In this document: piece after piece, positions 1 through 6,481 of the stretch
Layout of the letters: the number at the start of each line of letters is the position of its first letter
Position numbering within the stretch: the stretch's first letter is position 1
Assembly (NCBI GenBank): GCA_009921765.1
Contig: RFXC01000161.1
Coordinates: forward strand, 1 to 9,969
Source: Betaproteobacteria bacterium
GTDB taxonomy: Bacteria; Pseudomonadota; Gammaproteobacteria; Burkholderiales; Burkholderiaceae
Length of the DNA: 9,969 nt
Direction: 5' to 3'
Notes under the pieces: generated by a model
Seen by the model: the letters and a program-made list of their open reading frames with translations, nothing else
The model's database searches: none
Told to the model about the DNA's origin: nothing
Translations under genes and position numbers: made by a program

Positions 1-423
1 GGCAATGTGGCGGCCGCCCGGCAAATGGATCTGACCGAGGTGTCGTCTGCGCATCGCAGGCAGTTGCAGCTCTACCAGCGCTTTCAGGCGCTGTTCGATG
101 AAGTCGACGTCGTGATCTGCCCGAGTGTCACCGTGTTTCCCTTTGCCTTCGATCAGCTGTATCCCACCGAGATCGACGGCGTACCGATGACCAACTATGT
201 GCATTGGGCCGGGCTTACATCGGCCCTCACGGTGGTGGGCAACCCGATCACCGCGCTGCCCTGTGGCCTGGATCCCACCGGCATGCCGTTCGGCATTCAG
301 GTGATCGGCCCCAGTCATTCAGATCGGTTCACGCTGGGCGTGGCGCATGCGCTGGAACAGGTGTTCAGTCGCGACGCGCTGTTGCAACAACCAGTTGCGG
401 ATGTGCGGGCGCTATCGGCTTAG
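1..423 (+). CDS. Amidase-signature family protein, C-terminal fragment (5' end outside window)
   Basis: This is the last 140 codons of a larger gene whose reading frame is open at the first base, so its start is upstream of the window; the GTG at position 7 is internal. The visible part matches the C-terminal end of amidase-signature enzymes (GatA/amidase type hydrolases of amide bonds): a segment reading DVVICPSV near residue 36, then NPITALPCGLDPTGMPFGIQ near residue 80, followed by the usual closing helix with HSDRFTLGVAHALEQVF. The catalytic Ser-cisSer-Lys triad lies in the N-terminal two thirds of the family and cannot be seen, so activity and substrate cannot be judged. It ends in TAG 28 bases before the stop of the convergent RND permease, with no obvious terminator hairpin between them. 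Confidence 0.9.
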   Translation, partial: GNVAAARQMDLTEVSSAHRRQLQLYQRFQALFDEVDVVICPSVTVFPFAFDQLYPTEIDGVPMTNYVHWAGLTSALTVVGNPITALPCGLDPTGMPFGIQVIGPSHSDRFTLGVAHALEQVFSRDALLQQPVADVRALSA

Positions 424-450
424 GGCGAGTTCAGCGTCCAGCTATCCTGC

Positions 451-3400
451 TCAAGTTGCCGGCTTTTCCATGCCGTTGCTCCGCGCCGGATTCCTGACGC
501 GATACCAGGCCGCGTAGATCGCTGGCACCCCGAGCACGGTGAGGACCGTGGCCACCACCAACCCAGCCATGATGGCGACGGCCATGGGTCCCCACAACAC
601 GCTGCGGGTGAGCGGAATCATGGCCAGCACGGCGGCCGCGGCGGTGAGCACGATGGGGCGAAACCGGCGCACGGCCGCCTCGCGAACCGCGATCCACGCT
701 TCAGTCCCTGCGTCGCGATCCTGGCGGATCTGGTCGATCAGGATGATGGTGTTGCGCATGATGATGCCCATCAGCGCAATCATGCCGAGCATGGCGACGA
801 AGCCGAACGGCAGGCGCGCGCCGAGCAGCCCCGCAGCCACGCCCACCAGGCCAAACGGTGCGGTGATGAGCACCATGGCGCTGAGCGAAAAGCTGCGCAA
901 TTGCAGCATCAACAAGGCCAACCAGGCAAAGATCATCAACGGTGCGCCCGCAGCAATCGAGGCCTGCGCCGCGGCGTTCTCCTCATACGGGCCGCCGGCG
1001 TCGATGCGGTAGCCCGGCGGCAATGCCGCCTGCACCTCACGCAAGCGCACCAGAATCTGCGCAGCCACGTCGGGGGCTTGCACGCCAGGAACCAGATCGG
1101 CCCGGACCGACAGCGTGGGCATGCGCGAATAGCGCCGGATGATGGGCTCCTCCATCACATCGCGCACCTCGGCCACCTGCGACAGCGGTACGGTGCGCCC
1201 GGGCGCCACCGGTATCTGCAATTGGGCCAAACGCGAACGGGCGACTCGCTCGTCAGCTGGTGCACGCAGCACGATATCGATCAGCTGATCGCGCTCGCGC
1301 CACTGCCCGATGGTGAGTCCGGACACCGTTGCGCCCAGGGTGCGCATCACCGCAGCGCTTGAGAGGTCAAGTGCGCGGGCCCGGTCGGCATCCACGGTCA
1401 CCTGCAGCGCGGGCGCGCGCTCGCCCCAGTCAGTGTGGACATCGCGGGCCTTGTCGTGGGCGCGCACCACCGCCGCAACCTGATCGCCCAAGGCTTTCAG
1501 CCGCTCCACCTCGGGTCCGCTGATGCGGAATACGATCGGATAGGCAACCGGTGGGCCCAAGGGGGTCAGGATGGCACGCGCCCGCACCCCGGGAAAATTG
1601 TCATCCAGGTAGGTCTGCAGGCGAGGCACCAGACTGTCGCGGGCGCTCACGTCTGCAGTGAGGACGAGCCCGTGCGCATAGTTGGGACGGAACAGCTCCT
1701 GGTTCAGCGACAGGAAAAAGCGCGGCAGCGAATTGCCGACGCTCATGACGAAGGTTCGCACGCCGGGATCCTTACGCAGAAACGCCTCCAGACGCTCCAC
1801 CTCGGCTTCGGTCGCACGGAAGCTCGCGCCCTCCGGCAGCCACAGTTCGACCATGACCTCCGAACGGTCGCTGGCGGGGAAGAACTGCTTTTCGGTCAGA
1901 CCCATGCCGACGACCCCCGCTCCCAGCGCCGCGCCCGTCAAGGCGATGGTGATCCAGCGGTGGGTGATGCAGGCATCGATCAAGCGTCGCAGCCGGCGGT
2001 AGAACGGTGTGTCGAAGTTGTCGTGGTCGGCCGAGCGTGCCGGTTTTCGCAGGATCCACCATCCGAAGAGCGGCGTGGCGATCACGGCAGCAAACCACGA
2101 CACCACCAGCGCCAGCGTGGTGACGCTGAACATGTCGAAGGTGTACTCGCCGGTGGACGAGCGCGCGAGCGCGATGGGCAGAAACCCTGCAGCGGTGACC
2201 AGGGTGCCGCTCAGCATCGGCCAGGCGGTTGAGACGTAAGCGAAGGTGGCGGCCGCGAAGCGGTCAAGTCCTTCTTCCAGCTTGCGCACCATCATCTCGA
2301 CCACGATCATGGCGTCATCCACCAGCAAGCCCAGTGCAATGATCAATGCTCCGGTGGAAATGCGGTGGAGGTCGATACGCAGCCACGACATCAGGAGGAA
2401 GGTGGCGAGCAGCACGAGGGGAATGGTCAAAGCCACCACCATGCCTGCTCGCCAGCCCAGCGTCACGAAGCTGACCAGCAGCACGATGGCGATGGCCTCG
2501 GCCAGCGCCTTCATGAAGGTGCCTACCGCTTCCTTGACGATCCGCGGCTGATTGCTGACCTGTTCAAACTCGATGCCCACCGGAAGGTTGGAGCGGATCC
2601 GTTCAATCGCTGCGGCCAGGTTGCGGCCCAACTCGAGCACATCGCCATCGCCCTTCATCGATACCGCCAGTCCGATGGCAGGGCGCCCCTGAAAGCGCAG
2701 CGTCTGGACGGGCGGATCAGCAATGCCGCGCTCGATGCGCGCGATTTCGCCCAATCGCAGGATGCGGCCCGACCCGGGCACGGACAACGGCAGGTTCCGC
2801 AGCGCCTGCACCGAGTCGAGCCCCGTCTCGACCCGCAGCGGCACCGCATGCGTGGGCAACTGCAGCGCCCCGGCCGGCACGATCGCGTTCTGCGCCTGCA
2901 ATTGCCCCGCGATCTGCGCCGCGTCCAGCCCAAGCGTTGCCAGTGTGGTATTGCTGATCTCGAGGTAAAGACGCTCCTGCGGCACGCCCACCAGTTCCAC
3001 CTTGGACACATCGGGAACCCTCAGCAGTTCCTGACGCACGGCTTCAAGGTGATCGCGAAGCTCGAACAGGGTGAAGCCATCAGCGGTGAATGCGTAGATT
3101 GAACCGAAGACGTCGCCAAACTCGTCGTTGAAGAACGGGCCCAGCACCTCGGCAGGCAGCGTGTGCGCGATGTCGCCGAGTTTCTTTCGTACCTGGTACC
3201 ACAGCTGAGGCACGTCGCGCTTGGGCGCGGTGTCCTGCAGTTCCAGAATGATCAGCGACTCGCCCGCCTTGGAGTAGCTCTGGGTACGCTTGAAATATGG
3301 AATTTCCTGGAGCTTCTTCTCGATTCGGCTGGTGAGCTGTTCATCGACCTGGGCGGGCGTTGCACCCGGCCATAGCGTGCGCACGGTGAGCGCGCGGAAG

Positions 3401-3564
3401 GTGAAGTCGGGATCCTCGCGCTGGCCCAGCTGGAAGTAGGCGGCCATGCCGGCGATGGCCACCGCCAGAATGAAGAACAGCGTCAGTTGCTGATGCCGGA
3501 TCGCCGCCGCCGACAGGTTGAAGCCGCGGCTCATTGGCGCGGCATTGAAATCGGATGCGCTCAC
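451..3564 (-). CDS. RND family efflux transporter permease subunit (AcrB-like, inner membrane)
   Basis: A proton-driven inner-membrane pump of about 1037 residues, the usual length for AcrB-type RND permeases. The protein has an N-terminal membrane helix (LTLFFILAVAIAGMAAYF), a first large periplasmic loop (PGATPAQVDEQLTSRIEKKL), a block of helices carrying the TM4 proton-relay acids in GLLVDDAMIVVEMM (Asp416-Asp417 from the GTG), a second periplasmic loop and a final helix bundle. In TM10 the motif is IIMRNTIILIDQ, with Arg where AcrB has Lys940; from memory this is normal for this subfamily. The start is chosen as GTG at 3564 because it overlaps the adaptor stop as GTGA and has AGGA seven bases upstream. 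The ATG at 3534 (MSRGFNLSAAA) matches the usual family N terminus and would number the acids 406/407, close to AcrB 407/408, but lacks a visible Shine-Dalgarno. Substrate is unknown. It should work with the adaptor upstream and a TolC-like channel encoded elsewhere. Confidence 0.93.
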   Translation of the reverse strand: MSASDFNAAPMSRGFNLSAAAIRHQQLTLFFILAVAIAGMAAYFQLGQREDPDFTFRALTVRTLWPGATPAQVDEQLTSRIEKKLQEIPYFKRTQSYSKAGESLIILELQDTAPKRDVPQLWYQVRKKLGDIAHTLPAEVLGPFFNDEFGDVFGSIYAFTADGFTLFELRDHLEAVRQELLRVPDVSKVELVGVPQERLYLEISNTTLATLGLDAAQIAGQLQAQNAIVPAGALQLPTHAVPLRVETGLDSVQALRNLPLSVPGSGRILRLGEIARIERGIADPPVQTLRFQGRPAIGLAVSMKGDGDVLELGRNLAAAIERIRSNLPVGIEFEQVSNQPRIVKEAVGTFMKALAEAIAIVLLVSFVTLGWRAGMVVALTIPLVLLATFLLMSWLRIDLHRISTGALIIALGLLVDDAMIVVEMMVRKLEEGLDRFAAATFAYVSTAWPMLSGTLVTAAGFLPIALARSSTGEYTFDMFSVTTLALVVSWFAAVIATPLFGWWILRKPARSADHDNFDTPFYRRLRRLIDACITHRWITIALTGAALGAGVVGMGLTEKQFFPASDRSEVMVELWLPEGASFRATEAEVERLEAFLRKDPGVRTFVMSVGNSLPRFFLSLNQELFRPNYAHGLVLTADVSARDSLVPRLQTYLDDNFPGVRARAILTPLGPPVAYPIVFRISGPEVERLKALGDQVAAVVRAHDKARDVHTDWGERAPALQVTVDADRARALDLSSAAVMRTLGATVSGLTIGQWRERDQLIDIVLRAPADERVARSRLAQLQIPVAPGRTVPLSQVAEVRDVMEEPIIRRYSRMPTLSVRADLVPGVQAPDVAAQILVRLREVQAALPPGYRIDAGGPYEENAAAQASIAAGAPLMIFAWLALLMLQLRSFSLSAMVLITAPFGLVGVAAGLLGARLPFGFVAMLGMIALMGIIMRNTIILIDQIRQDRDAGTEAWIAVREAAVRRFRPIVLTAAAAVLAMIPLTRSVLWGPMAVAIMAGLVVATVLTVLGVPAIYAAWYRVRNPARSNGMEKPAT

Positions 3565-4691
3565 GGCGCGGTCCTGACCGAAGCACCTCCGCTTGCAGGC
3601 ACCGCATCTGGCAGGCGGACCACCTGGCCGGGTTGCAGCAGATTGGCGCCCGCGGTCACGACCCACTCTCCGCCGCGCAGACCCTCGCGAACCACCACGC
3701 CCTCATCGCGGCCCTCGCCCAGAGTCACGGCGAGGGGTCGCGCCGTGCGCGTGGCAGGGTCAACCACCCAGACATTGGGCGTGGCATTGCGCGTTTGCAG
3801 CGCAGACAGCGGCACCACGATGGCGGGCGTGTTTCCAAGCGCAACGCGTACCGTGGCACTCATCCCCCAGCGCACGGTAGGGTCAGGTTGCTCGAACGCA
3901 AGACGGGCGGCATAGGTGCGGCTGGCAGGGTCGGCACTGGGCGCGAGCTCGCGCAGTCGAACATCGAAGATCTTGCCGGGCAGGGCCTCCAGCGTCGCCT
4001 TCATGCCGGTACTGGCGCGGAGCGCGTTGATCGCCCGCTCGGGTACGGCCACCAGCAGTTCGTTGAGTCCCGTGGGGGCGACCCGTATCACCGTCTGCCC
4101 GGCGGCCACCACGCTCCCCGCCTCGGCTTCAACCGCGGTAACGATGCCGCTGCGATCTGCCCGAAGCGTTTGGAACACGAGGGCGTTGCGGGCCTGTGTC
4201 AAAGCCGCCTGGGCTGCGGTGAGGCGCGCCTCGCTCGAATCGGCCAGTGCCTGTTGACGCTCGAGTGCCGCGCCGGAAAGAAACCCCTGGTCGCGCAACG
4301 CGCGCTGACGGTTCAATTCCGCACGCTGCAAGGCTGCGTCGGCCTGGGCGGCGTCCACCTGCGCCATCTGAGCGGCAATGGCCGGGGCAACATCGGCGGG
4401 ATCCAGCACCGCAAGCGCTTGACCCGCGACGACCGCCTCGCCGACATCAACGCGTCGCTCTGCAATTTTGCCGCCAACCCGGAATCCGTAGCGATGCTCG
4501 ATACGCGGCCGCACTTCTCCTGGCAGGATCAGGCGGTCTTCGGTGCTGGCGGGTTGCACCTGCATGACACGAACCGGGCGCGGGCGCGCGGGTTCGGGCT
4601 CGGCGGCCTGTGACGGCGCCAACTGAGCCGAACAGACCACCAGCAACGCGGCCGCAAGCGGTGCAACGAGCAGGGTTGGGAGGCGAGGCAT
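3561..4691 (-). CDS. Efflux RND transporter periplasmic adaptor subunit (MFP/HlyD family)
   Basis: A 376-residue membrane fusion protein that would bridge the RND permease to an outer-membrane channel. The N terminus is an export signal (residues 1 to about 30, rich in Leu/Ala). Cys20 in LLVVC is a poor lipobox because Val precedes the Cys, so cleavage near SQAA by signal peptidase I is equally likely. Then come the first half of the lipoyl/barrel-sandwich domain (YGFRVGGKIAERRVDVGEAV and AVLDPADV), an alpha-helical hairpin rich in Ala/Gln/Arg, the second lipoyl half (LRADRSGIVTAVEAEAGSVV), a beta-barrel, and a membrane-proximal domain with PLSALQTRN. The start at ATG 4691 is preferred because it is directly followed by the signal sequence; a longer frame reaches 4766 but adds a non-signal leader through the AT-rich promoter area. 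No good Shine-Dalgarno precedes 4691, so this start is moderately certain. First gene of the operon; its stop overlaps the permease start. Confidence 0.92.
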   Translation of the reverse strand: MPRLPTLLVAPLAAALLVVCSAQLAPSQAAEPEPARPRPVRVMQVQPASTEDRLILPGEVRPRIEHRYGFRVGGKIAERRVDVGEAVVAGQALAVLDPADVAPAIAAQMAQVDAAQADAALQRAELNRQRALRDQGFLSGAALERQQALADSSEARLTAAQAALTQARNALVFQTLRADRSGIVTAVEAEAGSVVAAGQTVIRVAPTGLNELLVAVPERAINALRASTGMKATLEALPGKIFDVRLRELAPSADPASRTYAARLAFEQPDPTVRWGMSATVRVALGNTPAIVVPLSALQTRNATPNVWVVDPATRTARPLAVTLGEGRDEGVVVREGLRGGEWVVTAGANLLQPGQVVRLPDAVPASGGASVRTAP

Positions 4692-4811
4692 GGTGGAGGC
4701 TAAAAATCGTTTAATGTGAAAGACGTTAACATTTGTGCATTTTGCCAGAGACTGCCGGGCGGGCACACCGATGGCCTCGGCACGCGGTCGGGGAATACAC
4801 TGCGGCCCCCA

Positions 4812-4847
4812 TCTCGGCCCCCTTCTCGGCCACTCTCTCGGCCGGCT
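4812..4847. repeat. Three tandem 12-bp repeats with TCTCGGCC core
   Basis: The core TCTCGGCC occurs at 4812, 4824 and 4836, exactly 12 bases apart. The four bases after each core differ (CCCT, ACTC, GGCT). It lies in the intergenic region, upstream of the efflux adaptor gene and of the DUF1778 antitoxin. Function is unknown; a short tandem array made by replication slippage is the simplest reading, and a protein-binding array is possible. Confidence 0.75.
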
Positions 4848-4895
4848 GCGAGCATGTAAAGAGCCACCGCCTGTGAGAATGACATGAGTCGCGCA

Positions 4896-4901
4896 TTGAC
4901 A
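4896..4901 (+). promoter_or_regulatory. Possible -35 element (TTGACA) of the GNAT toxin-antitoxin operon
   Basis: A perfect consensus TTGACA hexamer lies 58 bases before the antitoxin start. At 17 bases downstream the matching hexamer is CAGGAT, a weak -10 (three of six), so the pairing is uncertain. Confidence 0.35.
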
Positions 4902-4930
4902 TCAGCTACACATCCAACCAGGATTCGTAC

Positions 4931-4949
4931 ATCTGTTCTGTATCTGTTC
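4931..4949 (+). promoter_or_regulatory. Direct-repeat candidate operator for the DUF1778/GNAT module
   Basis: ATCTGTTC appears twice, at 4931-4938 and 4942-4949, so the units are offset by 11 bases, about one helical turn. They sit immediately before the Shine-Dalgarno GGAG (4950-4953) and the antitoxin ATG at 4960. Ribbon-helix-helix antitoxins such as DUF1778 proteins commonly autorepress by binding short repeats on one face of the DNA near their own start, so an autoregulatory operator is a reasonable inference. Confidence 0.45.
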
Positions 4950-4959
4950 GGAGATAGTC

Positions 4960-5229
4960 ATGCGTGATACAGCCATCCGTTTGCGAGCCCTGCCCAAGCA
5001 GCGTGACCTGATCGACCAGGCCGCGCAGTTGCTTGGAAAGAACCGGTCTGACTTCATGCTGGAGGCCGCCTGCGACAAGGCTCGGTCGGTGCTGCTCGAT
5101 CAGGTGTTCTTCACGCTGGATGACGCCAAATTCCGGCAATTCACCACTATGTTGGATGCTCCTGTGCAACCCAACCCCGGGCTCGAACGCTTGTTGGCGG
5201 TCAAGATGCCTTGGAAAGTGGGCGTATGA
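4960..5229 (+). CDS. DUF1778 (TacA-like) ribbon-helix-helix antitoxin
   Basis: An 89-residue protein with the classic two-part layout of DUF1778 antitoxins. Residues 1-45 form the DNA-binding ribbon-helix-helix (MRDTAIRLRALPKQRDLIDQ, then AAQLLGKNRSDFMLEAA). The C-terminal tail reads FFTLDDAKFRQFTTMLDAP and ends in NPGLERLLAVKMPWKV, the conserved element that in TacA-type proteins wraps around and neutralises the acetyltransferase. The ATG at 4960 has GGAG six bases upstream. Its TGA stop overlaps the toxin start as ATGA, so the pair is translationally coupled. It is expected to bind its own promoter, with or without the toxin, and repress the operon; the direct repeats just upstream are the candidate site. 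Confidence 0.93.
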   Translation: MRDTAIRLRALPKQRDLIDQAAQLLGKNRSDFMLEAACDKARSVLLDQVFFTLDDAKFRQFTTMLDAPVQPNPGLERLLAVKMPWKVGV

Positions 5230-5714
5230 ATTTGCAGGCGCCGGCGCCGCTGCCACCCGAACATCTGATCCACTCATTTGCTTGCGGCGAATCAGTACTC
5301 GATGAATGGCTCAAGCGCCGAGCTCTGAGCAACCAAACCAGCGGGGCCAGCCGTACGTTCGTGGTGACGGCCGACGAGCGAGAGGTCATGGGCTACTACG
5401 CTCTGGCAGCGGGAGCCGTTGCGCACCAGGATGCAACACGCTCCATTCGCCAGAACATGCCTGATCCGCTTCCTGTGATGGTCCTTGCCCGTTTGGCGGT
5501 CGATATCCGAGCACACGGAATGAAATTGGGCGCAGCCCTGCTTCAGGATTCACTACGGCGCAGTGTGCTGGTATCCCAAAACATGGGCGTGCGCGCCATG
5601 CTGGTCCACGCACTCAACGATCGTGCTCGCCAGTTCTACGAGTACTACGGTTTCAAGGCGTCGCCCACACACCCAATGACACTGATGCTGCGCCTCGGTC
5701 AATCATTGATTTGA
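5226..5714 (+). CDS. GNAT family N-acetyltransferase toxin (TacT/AtaT-like)
   Basis: A 162-residue GCN5-related acetyltransferase paired with the DUF1778 antitoxin. Proteins of this class acetylate the amino group of charged tRNAs and so block translation. Visible family marks are HSFACGESVLDEWLKRRA (residues 16-33), the strand VMGYYALAAGAV (54-65), VLARLAVDIRAHGMKLGAALL (86-106) covering the acetyl-CoA pyrophosphate loop, and FYEYYGF (137-143), which contains the conserved tyrosine region used in catalysis. The loop reads RAHGMKLG, with Lys100 where the usual Q/RxxGxG pattern has Gly; the final Gly102 is kept. The frame is complete, so the toxin is probably intact. The start is ATG 5226, within the antitoxin stop. 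Its stop abuts the stop of the convergent PIN gene with no spacing. Exact tRNA target cannot be told from sequence. Confidence 0.92.
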   Translation: MNLQAPAPLPPEHLIHSFACGESVLDEWLKRRALSNQTSGASRTFVVTADEREVMGYYALAAGAVAHQDATRSIRQNMPDPLPVMVLARLAVDIRAHGMKLGAALLQDSLRRSVLVSQNMGVRAMLVHALNDRARQFYEYYGFKASPTHPMTLMLRLGQSLI

Positions 5715-5718
5715 TCAA
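5711..5718. other. Stop-to-stop junction of two convergent toxin genes (palindromic TTGATCAA)
   Basis: The GNAT toxin ends with TGA at 5712-5714 and the PIN gene ends with TGA on the minus strand at 5717-5715. The two stop codons are exactly adjacent and are centred in the 8-base palindrome TTGATCAA. There is no room for a terminator and no GC-rich hairpin with a T-tract is seen, so transcripts from each side must run into the other gene. Confidence 0.8.
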
Positions 5719-6132
5719 GGGCTATGAATTTCGGCCAAAGCTTGCGTCGGGGTGAGGATGCGCAGGCCAGTCGGGGCCCGTGCAGTCAGCAGGTCCGAAT
5801 CACCGCTGACCAGCAGAGCCCCACGAGCCTGCAGGGCCGTGGCGATGAATTTGTCGTCGCCCGGGTCGCAGCTCCCCCCCTTGGTGATCAATTTCCACCC
5901 AGGGGGCGCTGGCTGAGAGGTCGCGCAGCACGCGCTCGCGGATGTCGAGACTGATGTAGCGGTCGAACTTGGGGCGGTAGAGCCGGCCACGCAACTCTTC
6001 AAACGTGGGCTCGGAAAACACGATGCGCGCTTCTGCCAGCACCCGCTGCACCAGCACACACGGACTGCCCTGTCGGGAAAGGACCGCACTGATCAGCACA
6101 TTGGTGTCGAGCACCCAGTCATGACTCGTCAC
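5715..6132 (-). pseudogene. PIN-domain toxin (putative toxin component, PIN family), frameshifted
   Basis: The N-terminal part (VLDTNVLISAVLSRQGSPCV, with first acidic residue Asp9, and EPTFEELRGRL with Glu45/Glu46) lies in one frame and the C-terminal part (SCDPGDDKFIATAL and VSGDSDLL, carrying the last PIN acids) in another. The change happens at a run of seven G on the minus strand (5880-5874). Read as sequenced, the frame stops at 5800 after 110 residues without the last acids; with six G the gene gives one 138-residue protein, normal for the PIN toxins known as TIGR00305. Such proteins are Mg-dependent RNases. The start is GTG 6132, with AGGAA eight bases upstream, overlapping the Phd antitoxin end by 14 bases. 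It may be truly inactive, phase-variable, rescued by slippage, or a sequencing error in the homopolymer. Confidence 0.85.
5874..5880 (-). other. Seven-G homopolymer carrying the PIN-gene frameshift
   Basis: Seven C on the plus strand, read as GGGGGGG in the PIN gene, codons 85-86 plus one base. Removing one G joins QGG to SCDPGDD and restores the conserved acidic motif. Confidence 0.85.
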
Positions 6133-6370
6133 GCAGCAGTTCCTGCAGCAACTCGGGTGTCATGCCAGACTGTTCGGATTGCTGGCTGCTTGCTGCCAGC
6201 GTGTGCTGCAGGCGGTTGGCGTAGAACTGCCGCATGGCTTCGTAGTCTTCCGCCGACACCAGAACGCCCACGACGCGGTCGCGGCGCATGACCCGTACAG
6301 GCTCGCGTTGGGCCATGTCGATAAACTGACCAAACCGGGTTTTGGCTTCATTGGCGGTTAGGGTACGCAT
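6119..6370 (-). CDS. Phd/YefM family antitoxin
   Basis: An 83-residue antitoxin. The N-terminal 55 residues form the Phd/YefM DNA-binding fold: MRTLTANEAKTRFGQFIDMA, then REPVRVMRRDRVVGVLVSAEDYEAM. The C-terminal tail (SQQSEQSGMTPELLQELLRD) is Gln/Ser-rich and probably disordered until it binds the toxin. The ATG at 6370 is chosen because the family begins right at the MRTLTANEAK strand; the frame extends upstream to 6445 only through non-conserved residues. Its end overlaps the PIN gene start by 14 bases, so the two are coupled. With the PIN toxin broken, this antitoxin may be an orphan that still acts as a repressor or protects against related toxins. Confidence 0.9.
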   Translation of the reverse strand: MRTLTANEAKTRFGQFIDMAQREPVRVMRRDRVVGVLVSAEDYEAMRQFYANRLQHTLAASSQQSEQSGMTPELLQELLRDES

Positions 6371-6388
6371 GCCGCTGAAGATAGCACC

Positions 6389-6412
6389 AATCGTTCGATT
6401 CGTTCCAAACGA
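6389..6412. promoter_or_regulatory. Inverted repeats upstream of the Phd antitoxin, candidate autoregulatory operator
   Basis: Two adjacent dyads lie 19 to 42 bases before the antitoxin ATG: AATCG-TT-CGATT (6389-6400) and TCGTT-CCA-AACGA (6400-6412). Phd/YefM dimers bind short palindromes in their own promoters, so this position fits an operator. TATCTT on the minus strand (6384-6379) could be a -10, with no firm -35. Confidence 0.4.
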
Positions 6413-6481
6413 TCGATCAACCCGCGCACCGCAGCCCCGACGCAATCCCGCGTATGCAAATGGCGAAGCATCGATACATGC

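Larger units (their letters stand above)
4692..4959. other. Intergenic region between divergent efflux operon and GNAT toxin-antitoxin module
   Basis: This 268-base spacer separates two divergently transcribed units and should hold both promoters. The left part (about 4698-4745) is markedly AT-rich compared with the flanks, with GTTAAC at 4725-4730 and a short inverted pair AATGT (4713-4717) / ACATT (4729-4733); this is where the minus-strand efflux promoter would be expected, but no convincing -35/-10 pair could be assigned. The middle holds a 12-base tandem repeat. The right part holds the TA promoter and operator candidates. A 61-codon open frame on the minus strand (4700-4885) has no Shine-Dalgarno and runs through the tandem repeat; I treat it as non-coding. 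Confidence 0.6.

Noticed and set aside
1435..2232. Long plus-strand open frame antisense to the RND permease
   Set aside because: It is a GC-rich shadow of the permease; Arg/Gln/His-rich composition and no recognisable domain.
3555..4613. Long plus-strand open frame antisense to the adaptor gene
   Set aside because: Shadow frame of a confidently identified MFP gene, with biased composition and no family match that I recognise.
4713..4733. Inverted pair AATGT/ACATT as a repressor operator for the efflux operon
   Set aside because: Five-base arms in AT-rich DNA are expected by chance, and the dyad does not extend further.
4700..4885. Minus-strand 61-codon frame upstream of the efflux adaptor, possible leader peptide
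   Set aside because: No Shine-Dalgarno, low-complexity Gly/Arg composition produced by the 12-bp repeats, and overlap with the expected promoter area.
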